DNA from: JACPVU01 sp964373255
Lineage (GTDB): Archaea > Aenigmatarchaeota > Aenigmatarchaeia > GW2011-AR5
Direction of reading: 5' to 3'
DNA length: 64,000 nucleotides
NCBI GenBank assembly: GCA_964373255.1
Contig: CAYJTG010000002.1
Coordinates: 78,700-142,699, forward strand
Shown: one piece after another, positions 24,104-32,332 of the stretch
Layout of the letters: each line of letters starts with the position of its first letter
Position numbering within the stretch: the first letter of the stretch is position 1
Position numbers and translations under genes: made by a program
Notes under the pieces: model-generated
Database searches by the model: none
Seen by the model: only the letters and a program-made list of their open reading frames with translations
Told to the model about the DNA's origin: nothing

Positions 24104-25261
24104 ATGCCAAATCTTTACAAATTATGGAATGATGCAAAACCAGCAGAATTAGACGGGCCGCCGATTATTTTAGGCTCTGCGCGGCGCGTGCCGTCTTATG
24201 CTTATCCAAACTGGGGAATAGAAGGTAATGTTAGGGCTCTTTATCCGCTATCTTTAATGGCGTATCAAGACGAATTTTTAGACACGTCGCCTGCATGGAT
24301 GGAGTCAGTGATAGAGGCTGCAAATAGGGGAGGCTTGGGCGACAGGCCAAATATGTTAAGAAATAATGCTGCTGACATAGCCACAAAGCTTACGTATGAA
24401 ATGCTCAAGGAAAGGGATAAGGTATATGTTTTGGATGTTGGGTGCGGTGCTGGTGGGTCTGCAATTGCGTATCTGAATGCGCTAGAGAAATTTAATCCTT
24501 CTTTTATCGAACGCGTACATCTAACCTGCGTCGATCTCTCAAGACAAAACATGCTGAAGGCGATAGATACATTAAAAGAAAGGGGATTTGATACCGATAA
24601 AAATCTCGATATTGTTTATTCAAGGGATACGGATATGACGGCAAGTGCGCTATATAGCGATACGTTAAATAAAGTAAAATCAGGATCGCAAGATATAGTT
24701 ATTAACGTTGCTGGCATACATGCAAATGCTTATCTGGAGCCTGCAATGTATGCTATATCAAATGTTCTCAGACACGGTACTGGTTATTTAGTAAGCGGTG
24801 ACTGGCATCACGCAAGATGGGAGCATCCTTCTTGGGCATATCAGCTTTTTGATGAGATGGATCCGGAGCATTTTGAATGGAAAAATAAGGGAGAATTCAT
24901 GGATGAATTCATTAAAATGTTTCCAAAAGCCGAAGAAAAATTAGACTTAACAAAGATGAATCCTGCGGACATTCGCGCAATAGAAGAAATAGGCAAATAC
25001 TGGCGAGACGGCTGGGCAGAGGTAAGATTAGAGAAAATAAAAGCAGGTTTGTTAAAGCCAACAGACGAGCAAATAGCCCTAGAAGGTCACAGACCAGTAG
25101 AACGTTATATAGAGGTTGGAAGACAATATAATCTTACAAGAGCCCATCGAGTTTTAACAGATGGTATTATGCACTCAAATCCACAACAAGCTGTTTCTGG
25201 CTCGAATCTTAATATGCTTCTTGTATTAAGAGAGGGTAGCACTGATCTATTTGATGACTAA
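24104..25261 (+). CDS. Class I SAM-dependent methyltransferase
   Basis: About 385 residues; the ATG at 24104 is preceded by GGTGTTTGATA. The SAM motif I is VYVLDVGCGAGGSAIAYLNA near residue 108, with the motif II acidic residue in VHLTCVDLSRQNMLKAI and a motif IV-like region in QDIVINVAGIHANAYLEPAM. The C-terminal third (WHHARWEHPSWAYQLFDEMD) has no family I recognise. The substrate is unknown. It overlaps the mevalonate kinase gene by four bases at the 3' ends, and it is probably co-transcribed with the HD gene. Confidence 0.7.
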   Translation: MPNLYKLWNDAKPAELDGPPIILGSARRVPSYAYPNWGIEGNVRALYPLSLMAYQDEFLDTSPAWMESVIEAANRGGLGDRPNMLRNNAADIATKLTYEMLKERDKVYVLDVGCGAGGSAIAYLNALEKFNPSFIERVHLTCVDLSRQNMLKAIDTLKERGFDTDKNLDIVYSRDTDMTASALYSDTLNKVKSGSQDIVINVAGIHANAYLEPAMYAISNVLRHGTGYLVSGDWHHARWEHPSWAYQLFDEMDPEHFEWKNKGEFMDEFIKMFPKAEEKLDLTKMNPADIRAIEEIGKYWRDGWAEVRLEKIKAGLLKPTDEQIALEGHRPVERYIEVGRQYNLTRAHRVLTDGIMHSNPQQAVSGSNLNMLLVLREGSTDLFDD

Positions 25262-26295
25262 TTTTCGATTTTGACGCCTTCAACAGCTAAGTCAGCTTCG
25301 AAGACTTTGAAACCTATTTTCCTTATTGTATTTGCTGCTTCTTGCGGATGTTCGTGCCATATCAGCATGACGCCGCCTCCACACGCTCCGCACATCTTGG
25401 CAGCACCGCCCATTGATTTTACTGTTTCATAAATTTTTTCAGTTTCTGGTATCGACAATCCAAATGATGATAGTATTTCATTTGTGCGGTTGATTATTTG
25501 CTTCATCCTGAAATAATCCTTTCTTTTCAAGACATCTTTCATCTCTTCTGTCATTCTAGCAATTTCTTCCATTTTAGGATTGCGTTCTGATTCTGGTATA
25601 TTGCGAACCATCTGAACAAGTTCGCCTGTTGTCTTCTCAGGCTGCCTTGTGTAGGCAAGCAAAAAATTCTCAAGCTTGTGAGGAATTTCTTCGCCTAGTG
25701 GTATGATTATATTTTTTGGCTGCGCCTTCTGGAACCAAATAAGACCGCCATAGCAAGAAGCTGTATTATCGCCCCCGCTAGGTGTGCCGTGTATAAGCTT
25801 CTCGCACTCAAAGGCGATTTCATTTATTTTCTTCAAGTCCAAGTTCTTTTTGTAAACCTCAGAAGCTGCCTTTGCAATAGCAACAGCGCCTGCAGAAGAA
25901 GAGCCGATACCAGATCCTGTTGGAATTTCGCATTTTGTAATATGAATAGAAATGCCGCTATCGGCGTTAATCATTTCTAAAACAGTTCCGAGCAGGGCTT
26001 TCCAGTAAGTATTATATGTGCCGTTATCCTTTGCCCAAGAAAGCAAATCGGAAAAGTTGGATTTTGCTGCGCATTCCTTCCACATTTCTTGTGCTTTACT
26101 TGCTGTTTCTTTACACGCAGAAACAGTCCATTCTCGATAAGAATTCCATCTTGTATCTCGTAATACAACTTTATCGGATTTCTCTGCCTCCACATATATG
26201 CGGAGGTTGACTGCTGCTATGATAGCTGGGTGTCCGTAGACAACCGCATGTTCACCAATAATATGTATCTTAGCTGGTGCTGATACCTTTATCAT
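25258..26295 (-). CDS. mvaK1: Mevalonate kinase
   Basis: 345 residues of GHMP fold. Motif 1 is VSAPAKIHIIGEHAVVYGHP, motif 2 is IPTGSGIGSSSAGAVAIAKA and motif 3 is GGAAKMCGACGGGVMLIWHE. The mevalonate kinase-type HAVVYG and SGSGIGSSS patterns distinguish it from the other GHMP kinases. It phosphorylates mevalonate to mevalonate 5-phosphate. It is the last gene of the minus-strand set mvaD, HAD, Nudix, mvaK1, in which adjacent genes overlap or lie within 8 bp, so they form one operon. Confidence 0.9.
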   Translation of the reverse strand: MIKVSAPAKIHIIGEHAVVYGHPAIIAAVNLRIYVEAEKSDKVVLRDTRWNSYREWTVSACKETASKAQEMWKECAAKSNFSDLLSWAKDNGTYNTYWKALLGTVLEMINADSGISIHITKCEIPTGSGIGSSSAGAVAIAKAASEVYKKNLDLKKINEIAFECEKLIHGTPSGGDNTASCYGGLIWFQKAQPKNIIIPLGEEIPHKLENFLLAYTRQPEKTTGELVQMVRNIPESERNPKMEEIARMTEEMKDVLKRKDYFRMKQIINRTNEILSSFGLSIPETEKIYETVKSMGGAAKMCGACGGGVMLIWHEHPQEAANTIRKIGFKVFEADLAVEGVKIEN

Positions 26296-26302
26296 GAAAG
26301 AA

Positions 26303-26827
26303 CTATAAACGAAGCCTTTTTAAAAGCTCCGTATGCTTCTGCAATTCTTCAAATATATTTACTGTTGCAGTGGTGAATTTTTCTTTTTTCATCATTTTGA
26401 ATATTTCTTTAGGTTTGTAGAAAGCAACAAAATCAACTTCTTCTTTGTCTATTTTGAAAGGCCCATCGTGCTTTGCAACAAATATTTTATCTATTTCATT
26501 GTCGATATAATCCTTTCCTTTATCCTTGAAAACAAAGGTGTAGAGCTCCCTTACTTTCGTATCTATACCTATTTCTTCCCTCATTTCTCTTCTAGCTGCT
26601 TCTTCATAGGTTTCCCCTGAATCAACATGACCCGACACAGATGTAGTCCATAATCCGGGTCGTATATCCTTATTCATACTTCTTTTCTGCAGCAATATTT
26701 TCCCATTTGAATTTATCACAAGAACGAAGATTCCTCGATGCAGAAGGCCTTTTGCATGACATTCCTCGCGGGAAGCTCTGCCTATAATAACATTATTTTC
26801 ATCTACTATGTCAAAATACTCTGTCAT
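26303..26827 (-). CDS. Nudix hydrolase, IPP-isomerase-like N-terminus
   Basis: 174 residues. The start MTEYFDIVDENNVIIGRASR, ECHAKGLLHRGIFVLVINSN and LLQKRSMNKDIRPGLWTTSV follow the IPP isomerase pattern. A near-complete Nudix box, GHVDSGETYEEAARREMREE then IG, suits a metal-dependent diphosphate hydrolase. The Cys of IDI (TNTCCSHP) is replaced by TSVSGHV. Its place in the mevalonate operon makes isomerase or prenyl-diphosphate metabolism attractive, but hydrolase activity is equally possible. The start overlaps the stop of the HAD gene by four bases. Confidence 0.75.
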   Translation of the reverse strand: MTEYFDIVDENNVIIGRASREECHAKGLLHRGIFVLVINSNGKILLQKRSMNKDIRPGLWTTSVSGHVDSGETYEEAARREMREEIGIDTKVRELYTFVFKDKGKDYIDNEIDKIFVAKHDGPFKIDKEEVDFVAFYKPKEIFKMMKKEKFTTATVNIFEELQKHTELLKRLRL

Positions 26828-27576
26828 TCAAACGACCTCACAATTCTTTCAAAGTTTTCAATAGTTGCTACTGATATTCCCAGTTTCTTCGTCTCTTTTT
26901 TCTGTTCTTCTGTATTGTAACCCCATGAAGCAAGAATCAATTTTACCCCAAGCTCTTTTACGGTCAATAATTGCTCTAGATTATCTTCAACAAAAATTAT
27001 TTTATCAAAAGCTACATGAAATTTATCAGAGATAAATCTCATCTGGTCCCTTTTGTCCATGGAGAATTCTTTTGCCAATATATTTTCATCACCTATATGT
27101 AATCCATAACTTTCCAAGAGTAATTTTGTTGCCTTCTTGTCCTTAGCACTAACAATTACAATATGAAACATGTTCATAAGATTTTTGATAATTTTTGGTA
27201 TACTAGAGTATGATGGATTAAGTTTTAGCCATTCGTTCATATTTTGTTGCAGTTTGGCACGCTCTTCATAGAATAACTTGTGGAATTCCTTACCTCTTTC
27301 TTTATTTTTATTGCGTATTTTTGCAAACTCAGAAAATGATATGGTATCAAAACTTGCTTTTGGATCTTGCAAAATTTTTAACACAGTATAATAGCAGTCT
27401 GCATGCTTTACATATGGTCTAGCTTTACGAAATTCGCTTCTAACATAAGGGTTATCATCTATAACTTCGCCCATCCTGCGAAATGCCGGTATACAAATTA
27501 TATAACATTCGTTTTCTGTATCGGAAATAATACCATCAAAATCTAATGCAATCACTTTTTCTTTATTCATAATCAT
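26824..27576 (-). CDS. HAD-superfamily phosphatase
   Basis: 250 residues. Motif I is IALDFDGIISDTENE (nucleophile Asp at DFDG), motif II is FHIVIVSAKDKKATKLLLES, and motif III/IV is FDKIIFVEDNLEQLLTVKEL. A helical cap of about 100 residues sits between motif I and motif II. The HAD fold is cytosolic and removes phosphate from small molecules. It shares a TGATG overlap with mvaD upstream, so a role on a mevalonate-pathway phosphate is possible; nothing in the sequence fixes the substrate. Confidence 0.75.
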   Translation of the reverse strand: MIMNKEKVIALDFDGIISDTENECYIICIPAFRRMGEVIDDNPYVRSEFRKARPYVKHADCYYTVLKILQDPKASFDTISFSEFAKIRNKNKERGKEFHKLFYEERAKLQQNMNEWLKLNPSYSSIPKIIKNLMNMFHIVIVSAKDKKATKLLLESYGLHIGDENILAKEFSMDKRDQMRFISDKFHVAFDKIIFVEDNLEQLLTVKELGVKLILASWGYNTEEQKKETKKLGISVATIENFERIVRSFE

Positions 27577-28565
27577 CAGAACAAATGCTCGTCGACAATC
27601 TTAGCGCCGTCGCCTGGCTTGCATATGATTGTTTTCTTTATGCTGTTTAATTCTTGCAGCCTGCTTTGCAATTCGTCAAGATCTTTTTCTAGGCACAGTA
27701 TCTTGACCTGGGGGCCTGCATCCATTGTGAAATACGATTCTAACCCCTGCTCACGCCATAACATAACATTGTGCATTATTTCTACCGTTGCTGGCGCCCA
27801 ATAAATTATAGCCGGTTTTGTTGCCATCATGGTTGCGTGCATCTTAAGCGCGTTGTATTCTGCAGTGCTTCCAACCAATGTAAAGTTTCTTTCCCTGATC
27901 CCATTTCTAACATTATCCAAATCTGTATCAATACTTTTCAGCCAGCCCTCATAATAAGGGCAATTTGCAACGGTCTGCGCCATGCCTGCTCTGCTGCCGA
28001 CCGCTTTCTTGGCTTCGCTCACGATGCAGGCGATCATCCTGAATTCTGGCCAGTGAGACTTTTTTGCGATTGTTTCAGCATAGCTGTCTGAGCCGTCGCT
28101 TCGCTCTCCACAATGCCATTCTGCAAAGCCTTCACAAATTGAGCGACTTGCTGAGCCAGAGCCTAATCTTGCTAAAATTGTCAGTTCTCTCTCGCTTAGA
28201 TTTAGTCCAGATGCTTTTGCTGCAGCAACAGTTAGAGCTGCTAATCCACTTGCACTGCTTGCCAAGCCTGCGGCTACAGGGAAATTTGATTCAGAAACAA
28301 TCTTTGCTTTTTCTTTGATATTTGCCATCTTTCTTATTCTCTCTATATGACTCATTATGTCCTTTTCATCCTTCTTCAATTCTTCATCATTGATCAGTAT
28401 TGTGTTATTATCATATTCATTTGAGAACTCAACAGTTGTCTTAGTATGCAAGCCATCGCACGTCATCGATATGCTGCTGTTGTACGGCAGTATCAGTTCT
28501 TTGTTCCTTTTCCCCCAATATTTCACTAATGCTATGTTTGCATTTGCAATAGCCGTTGATTTCAT
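27576..28565 (-). CDS. mvaD: Diphosphomevalonate decarboxylase
   Basis: 329 residues of GHMP fold. The characteristic start is ATAIANANIALVKYWGKRNK-type (AIANANIALVKYWGKRN), followed by LPYNSSISMTCDGLHTKTTV and the Ser-rich P-loop AAGLASSASGLAALTVAAAK, then LGSGSASRSICEGFAEW. These match the bacterial/eukaryotic decarboxylase that makes isopentenyl diphosphate. It is the first gene of the operon mvaD-HAD-Nudix-mvaK1. With mvaK1 and mvaK2 it gives the classical lower mevalonate pathway. Confidence 0.9.
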   Translation of the reverse strand: MKSTAIANANIALVKYWGKRNKELILPYNSSISMTCDGLHTKTTVEFSNEYDNNTILINDEELKKDEKDIMSHIERIRKMANIKEKAKIVSESNFPVAAGLASSASGLAALTVAAAKASGLNLSERELTILARLGSGSASRSICEGFAEWHCGERSDGSDSYAETIAKKSHWPEFRMIACIVSEAKKAVGSRAGMAQTVANCPYYEGWLKSIDTDLDNVRNGIRERNFTLVGSTAEYNALKMHATMMATKPAIIYWAPATVEIMHNVMLWREQGLESYFTMDAGPQVKILCLEKDLDELQSRLQELNSIKKTIICKPGDGAKIVDEHLF

Positions 28566-28615
28566 GCTTATACGATTGTCAGAATCTTTAAAAGGATTTT
28601 AGAAATAGCGATAAC

Positions 28616-29065
28616 ATGCAGGAAATATTTTTTGAACCAACTGTGCCTAAAAACAAAGAATTATTTGAATCTTATGAAAATGCCTTTCTTTCAGCCAGAG
28701 AACGGTACGACGAAGAAGAAGCATTGAACATCATGCATGAGATATTTAGAGAAAGGCTGAAAACTGCATATGATGCGATGGGGTTTAATAAAGGTGATCC
28801 GGAAGATTTTGTCCGATGCGCAGGAGAAAGAGATAAATCAGTAGGCCTGCGGGTCAGCTTTGTTCTATATGATAGTAGAATTATATATAGATTTCATACC
28901 GACCCGTTTCCAGATCTGAAAGGTGAAGTTGATCCGATAAAATTTGATTCTACTTACATAAGTTTCAAAGTAAACTATATTCTCGGGAATAATTGGACGT
29001 ACAAAACAACAAAGCATCTCTGGAACGGCGATCCTTTCACAGAGCACGTTATAGAAAAAAAGTAA
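28616..29065 (+). CDS. Hypothetical protein, 149 residues
   Basis: It starts MQEIFFEPTVPKNKELFESY with a helical N-terminus (ARERYDEEEALNIMHEIFRE). The C-terminal part is beta-rich with many aromatics (SFVLYDSRIIYRFHTDPFPD, YILGNNWTYKTTKHLWNGDP). It is divergent from mvaD with about 50 bp between. There is no signal peptide, TM segment or recognised motif, and I do not know its function. Confidence 0.55.
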   Translation: MQEIFFEPTVPKNKELFESYENAFLSARERYDEEEALNIMHEIFRERLKTAYDAMGFNKGDPEDFVRCAGERDKSVGLRVSFVLYDSRIIYRFHTDPFPDLKGEVDPIKFDSTYISFKVNYILGNNWTYKTTKHLWNGDPFTEHVIEKK

Positions 29066-29121
29066 TGATAAAATTCCATTAAAGTCTTCTTTTATTCTTT
29101 CTTATCAAATTACTGTTGTTT

Positions 29122-29209
29122 GGGTCCGTGGTCTAACGGCTATGATATTTTTATAGAAAACGTCGCCCTCACACGGCGAAGGTTGGCGGTTCGATTCCGC
29201 CCGGACCCA
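29122..29209 (+). tRNA. tRNA-Val(CAC) with 15-nt intron near position 24/25
   Basis: Acceptor GGGTCCG pairs with CGGACCC, and the discriminator is A. The anticodon arm TCGCC-CTCACAC-GGCGA gives anticodon CAC. The T arm GGCGG-TTCGATT-CCGCC is intact. The D arm GTC..GA is followed by an extra 15 nt (29146-29160: TATTTTTATAGAAAA) before C25. Exon CTAT pairs with intron ATAG as a central helix, but the 3' bulge would be four A residues, so the exact cut is less certain than in the other tRNAs. Confidence 0.85.
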
Positions 29210-29214
29210 CTTTC

Positions 29215-29919
29215 TTAATACCCGATAAACCTTTCTGTCCTAATCCGCTCATCAGGAATGCCCATGCTTTTCACGGTCTCGGTCATGGCGTCGACCATGG
29301 CGGGCGGGCCGCATACGTAGAATATCTGATCGTCAAGAGAAACAAACTTTCTTATCATATTCTCGTCTATCCTGCCTACGGGACCAGACCACACTGTGCC
29401 ATCTCCGGACTGTGTTACTGTGTAGATTATTTTCACGTTTTTGTTTTCTCTTTCTATCTTGTCGAATTCTTCTCTAAACGCTATATCTTCAGGCGTCTTG
29501 TTGCTGTAAAATAAAATGAGTCCTGTTTTCAATTTTTTGTCTGCCGCGTACTCAATAAAGCAGCGGAACGGCGTGACTCCTATGCCGCCTGCGAGCATGA
29601 CTGTGTCCCTGCTCTCATCCAAGGTAAACGTGCCGAAAGGTCCTCTTATCCTAACAGCGTCTTTCTCTTTCATGGAATCTAGCGCCTTGGAGTATTCCCC
29701 TAATCCTATCTTTTTTGCTATTTCCACATATCCTTTTCTTGCAGGCGAAGAGCATACGCTGAAGGCCCTTGTGTCCTTTTTGCCGTCTGCGTCAAGTTCG
29801 AGCATTACAAACTGGCCTGGCCTGAAATCAAATTCCTGGGGAACGCGAAACCTGAATTTTTTTATGCCGTGCGTCTCCTTTTTCACAGAAATAAGCTCTG
29901 TTTCTATGTCAAAAACCAT
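29215..29919 (-). CDS. Ferredoxin-NADP reductase-like FAD/NAD(P) oxidoreductase
   Basis: 234 residues. The FAD domain contains FDFRPGQFVMLELDADGKKD and RAFSVCSSPARKGYVEIAKK, matching the RxYS-type flavin site. The NAD(P) domain contains MLAGGIGVTPFRCFIEYAAD and IFYVCGPPAMVDAMTETVKS. The family covers ferredoxin and flavodoxin reductases and the reductase subunits of other enzymes. There is no iron-sulfur motif. The gene ends 6 bp from tRNA-Val on the other strand. Its electron partner is unknown. Confidence 0.85.
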   Translation of the reverse strand: MVFDIETELISVKKETHGIKKFRFRVPQEFDFRPGQFVMLELDADGKKDTRAFSVCSSPARKGYVEIAKKIGLGEYSKALDSMKEKDAVRIRGPFGTFTLDESRDTVMLAGGIGVTPFRCFIEYAADKKLKTGLILFYSNKTPEDIAFREEFDKIERENKNVKIIYTVTQSGDGTVWSGPVGRIDENMIRKFVSLDDQIFYVCGPPAMVDAMTETVKSMGIPDERIRTERFIGY

Positions 29920-30000
29920 AACAACTACACATATTTGACCACAAAATCTTTTTAATCAAAGAAAATACTTATTAATAGTTTAGTTTCAAATTAAATCTGA

Positions 30001-30477
30001 ATGGTTTTTCAGATGAAAGCAGATTCTATGGAAAAATACAGGAAAATTCAAGAAAAGTTTGATCTTCCTCACATAAACCAGTTGAAACAGACATTCAAAG
30101 TCGACATCGACGAGTTTGAAAATATTGACCAGATTAGGACAGAGATCTCTGACCAGCTTTTTTCTCTCACGGAAAAGATTATCGAGCACGTAATAGCGGG
30201 CAACGAGTCGTTCTGCTGCCTTTTTGAGCAGAATATGATAAACTCTGAGGAAAGAAAAACGCTCTTCAACCTGTACAAAAAGATACAGGTCCTCAAATGG
30301 GAAAACAACCTTCTGATGATCAAGCCCGACGAGAAGAAGAGCGGAGAATGGATAAGAAAAACGTGGACCCTCTGGAACCAGGAACTTGAGAGCGAGGCGA
30401 CAAAGATCTGCAAGAAGCTCTCTGACAGCTGGTCTGACCTGAAATTCAAGAAAGAAAAGACAGAGTACCACGGTTAG
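30001..30477 (+). CDS. Hypothetical helical protein, 158 residues
   Basis: Almost entirely helical and charged (EKYRKIQEKFDLPHINQLKQ, TEKIIEHVIAGNESFCCLFE, NLYKKIQVLKWENNLLMIKP) with a Trp-rich C-terminus (EWIRKTWTLWNQELESEATK). No TM, signal peptide or known motif is seen. An ATG four codons in is an alternative start. It lies alone between the reductase (minus) and a non-coding gap, and I do not recognise it. Confidence 0.5.
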   Translation: MVFQMKADSMEKYRKIQEKFDLPHINQLKQTFKVDIDEFENIDQIRTEISDQLFSLTEKIIEHVIAGNESFCCLFEQNMINSEERKTLFNLYKKIQVLKWENNLLMIKPDEKKSGEWIRKTWTLWNQELESEATKICKKLSDSWSDLKFKKEKTEYHG

Positions 30478-30897
30478 AGTCCTAATTCTCTTATGAATCT
30501 TCTGAAAGATTCGAAAAGAAATGTTCAGAAAAACCTCTGACTTTTTTGCGAAAGACTTGAAAACCATTTCAGAAAATTCAGGAAAGCTTTGCTTTCCTTA
30601 AGTTAATCAGATGTTACAAAAGACATTCTATTTTACCAACTACCTAGATTCAAAAATGAAAATAAAAATAATCAAATACAAAAATTCTAAAAGAACTGGA
30701 TTACAAAAATATAAAACTAAAAATTATCACTGTCCGAATTATCTCTTTCTCTTTTTCTTTGCCATTTTTTTCACCACTATATTAACTATTTTCTTTCCTT
30801 GTTTAAATACATATCGCTATTTTCGAGAAATTTTGAGAAAAAAATGAGAAAAAAATTCTTTTTCAGAAAATTTTCCGGAAATTTTTAAAAAAATCAA
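30478..30897. other. AT-rich gap with hairpins, no credible gene
   Basis: The region has a 28-bp repeat (30495-30522), a hairpin AGGAAAGC-TTT-GCTTTCCT near 30585, and a long low-complexity A/T tract. A 78-codon frame at 30611 is low complexity and not believed. It precedes the 3' end of the tRNA-Ile gene. Confidence 0.5.
30495..30522 (+). repeat. 28-bp hairpin-containing direct repeat, copy 2
   Basis: Identical to 8791-8818: GAATCTTCTGAAAGATTC followed by GAAAAGAAAT. It lies just after the stop of the 158-residue gene. Confidence 0.7.
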
Positions 30898-31310
30898 TGG
30901 GCCGGAAGAGATTTTCATCCACTATGGCATAAATATTGCGTTAGCCACATAAGGTAACTTGACTGACGCATCTTTGATACGTCTATTTGTCTCACCTTAG
31001 AGAGGATATCCTCTCTCGGTTTTGAACTCTCGACCCTCAGCTCGCCTCGAAGCCTAGCATTTAATGCAAGTTTGCTTTATGCTTGGCTGTCTTATAAGAC
31101 TGATGCTCTTTCCTTAGAGGAGTAGACATTTGTTTCTTGATCCCAAATTAACCCCACTAATAATATCAAAACTTCAAAGAAGTTCTGATAGGAAATGAGG
31201 GTTACATGGAAGAGCAAAACTCTTCCTGTACAGGTAAAGCTTTGCTTTACCATGTATAGGGAGAGAAACCTTAGGTTTCTACTCCTATTACCAGGCTAAG
31301 CTACCGGCCC
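30898..31310 (-). tRNA. tRNA-Ile(UAU) with three introns, 413 bp
   Basis: Acceptor GGGCCGG (31310-31304) pairs with CCGGCCC (30905-30899). The D arm GCTT/GAGC is split by about 180 nt (roughly 31288-31109). Anticodon arm TCAGT-CTTATAA-GCTGA gives anticodon UAU, split at 37/38 by about 50 nt (31092-31043). The T arm GAGAG-TTCAAA is split by 109 nt (31020-30912) before T-CTCTT. The T-loop junction is a clean bulge-helix-bulge (TTCA with TGAA, bulges AAA and AAT). The D-loop intron contains hairpins GGAAGAG/CTCTTCC and GGTAAAGC-TTT-GCTTTACC. UAU reads AUA codons directly, as reported for a few archaea without agmatidine synthesis. Confidence 0.8.
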
Positions 31311-31377
31311 ATACTTACTTTCCTTAATTGCAGAAATGTCTTTAAAACTTTTTAATTGATTACACATACTGGTTAGA

Positions 31378-32253
31378 ATGCTGATTAATCGTGTAGAAGG
31401 CATACTTGAGGATGGCGGGTTTGACTACTGTTCTTCCGAAGGGTGCTTTGACATCGCCGCACACAGAGACTTTACGCTGTTTCTTAAGGTGCTGGAAAAC
31501 GTGGATTCCATAAAAGCAGAGCACGCAAAGAACTTGAAAATTTTATCGGAGACTTTTGGGGCGTCGGTCGCACTGATTGGGCTGCACACAAGAAGGGAAA
31601 ATCTGAGGGATAACATCGTGTATGAGCGATTCGATATTCCCGCATTTACACCGGCAACGCTCGAGAGCATAGTAGTAAATGAAGTGATGCCGCTTCTTTA
31701 CAGGTTCAAAGGCGGGCTTTTTGCAGATGTAAATCCGGAAAAGCTCAGGACAAAGAGGGAAAAGGCTGGATTTACCCAGAAAGAGCTGGCAGAACAGGTT
31801 GGAATTACAAAGAAAAATGTTTACGAGCACGAGCGTGTGAAAAAAAAGGCTCTCTACGACCACGTAAAAATAATAGAAAAGCTGATAGGCAACATAACGG
31901 ATTCCGCAAATATTAGAACCTCTTTTCGTGAGGAATCCAACATACCCAAAGACGGGTTCGAAAAGATTGTCTTCAGGGACTTCAAAAAAATGGGATTCAG
32001 CTCCGGCCTCGTCTACAAGAGCCCTTTCAACATAGTTGTGAAAAATCGCGAAATAATGATTTTATCAAAAGCCGACGAAAACAAAAGGCGCATCGAGAAG
32101 GACGTGCCCCACATCATAAGTATATCCGATGTAATAGACGTGCCCGCTATAGCCGTGACCAGGGAAGACATGGAACTGGATATACCATCCATACAGGAAA
32201 AAGACCTGAGGGAAATGAGGTCTGTGAGAGAGATAAGAAAGATGCTGAAATAA
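31378..32253 (+). CDS. HTH transcriptional regulator (COG1395-like)
   Basis: 291 residues. The N-terminal domain resembles the archaeal COG1395 regulators (LKILSETFGASVALIGLHTR). A clear XRE-type helix-turn-helix lies at about residues 120-150: LRTKREKAGFTQKELAEQVG then ITKKNVYEHERV. The C-terminal half is an alpha/beta ligand or dimer domain (IVVKNREIMILSKADENKRR). It probably binds DNA as a dimer. It is monocistronic, starting 68 bp from tRNA-Ile, with a TATA-like CTTTTTAAT upstream. The regulated genes are not evident. Confidence 0.75.
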   Translation: MLINRVEGILEDGGFDYCSSEGCFDIAAHRDFTLFLKVLENVDSIKAEHAKNLKILSETFGASVALIGLHTRRENLRDNIVYERFDIPAFTPATLESIVVNEVMPLLYRFKGGLFADVNPEKLRTKREKAGFTQKELAEQVGITKKNVYEHERVKKKALYDHVKIIEKLIGNITDSANIRTSFREESNIPKDGFEKIVFRDFKKMGFSSGLVYKSPFNIVVKNREIMILSKADENKRRIEKDVPHIISISDVIDVPAIAVTREDMELDIPSIQEKDLREMRSVREIRKMLK

Positions 32254-32332
32254 GGCAGGATATTAACCCACTTCTTCTCGCTTATGTTTATTCTTCTGTT
32301 TCGAAACTTTATTCTCATGCTTTCGTATGACT

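Noticed and set aside
29075..29095. Partial match to the 32.3-kb element (AATTCCATTAAAGT)
   Set aside because: 14 bp in AT-rich DNA is too short to call a repeat copy.
30611..30847. 78-codon frame with Phe/Leu-rich segment
   Set aside because: Low-complexity A/T tract, no ribosome binding site and no family resemblance.
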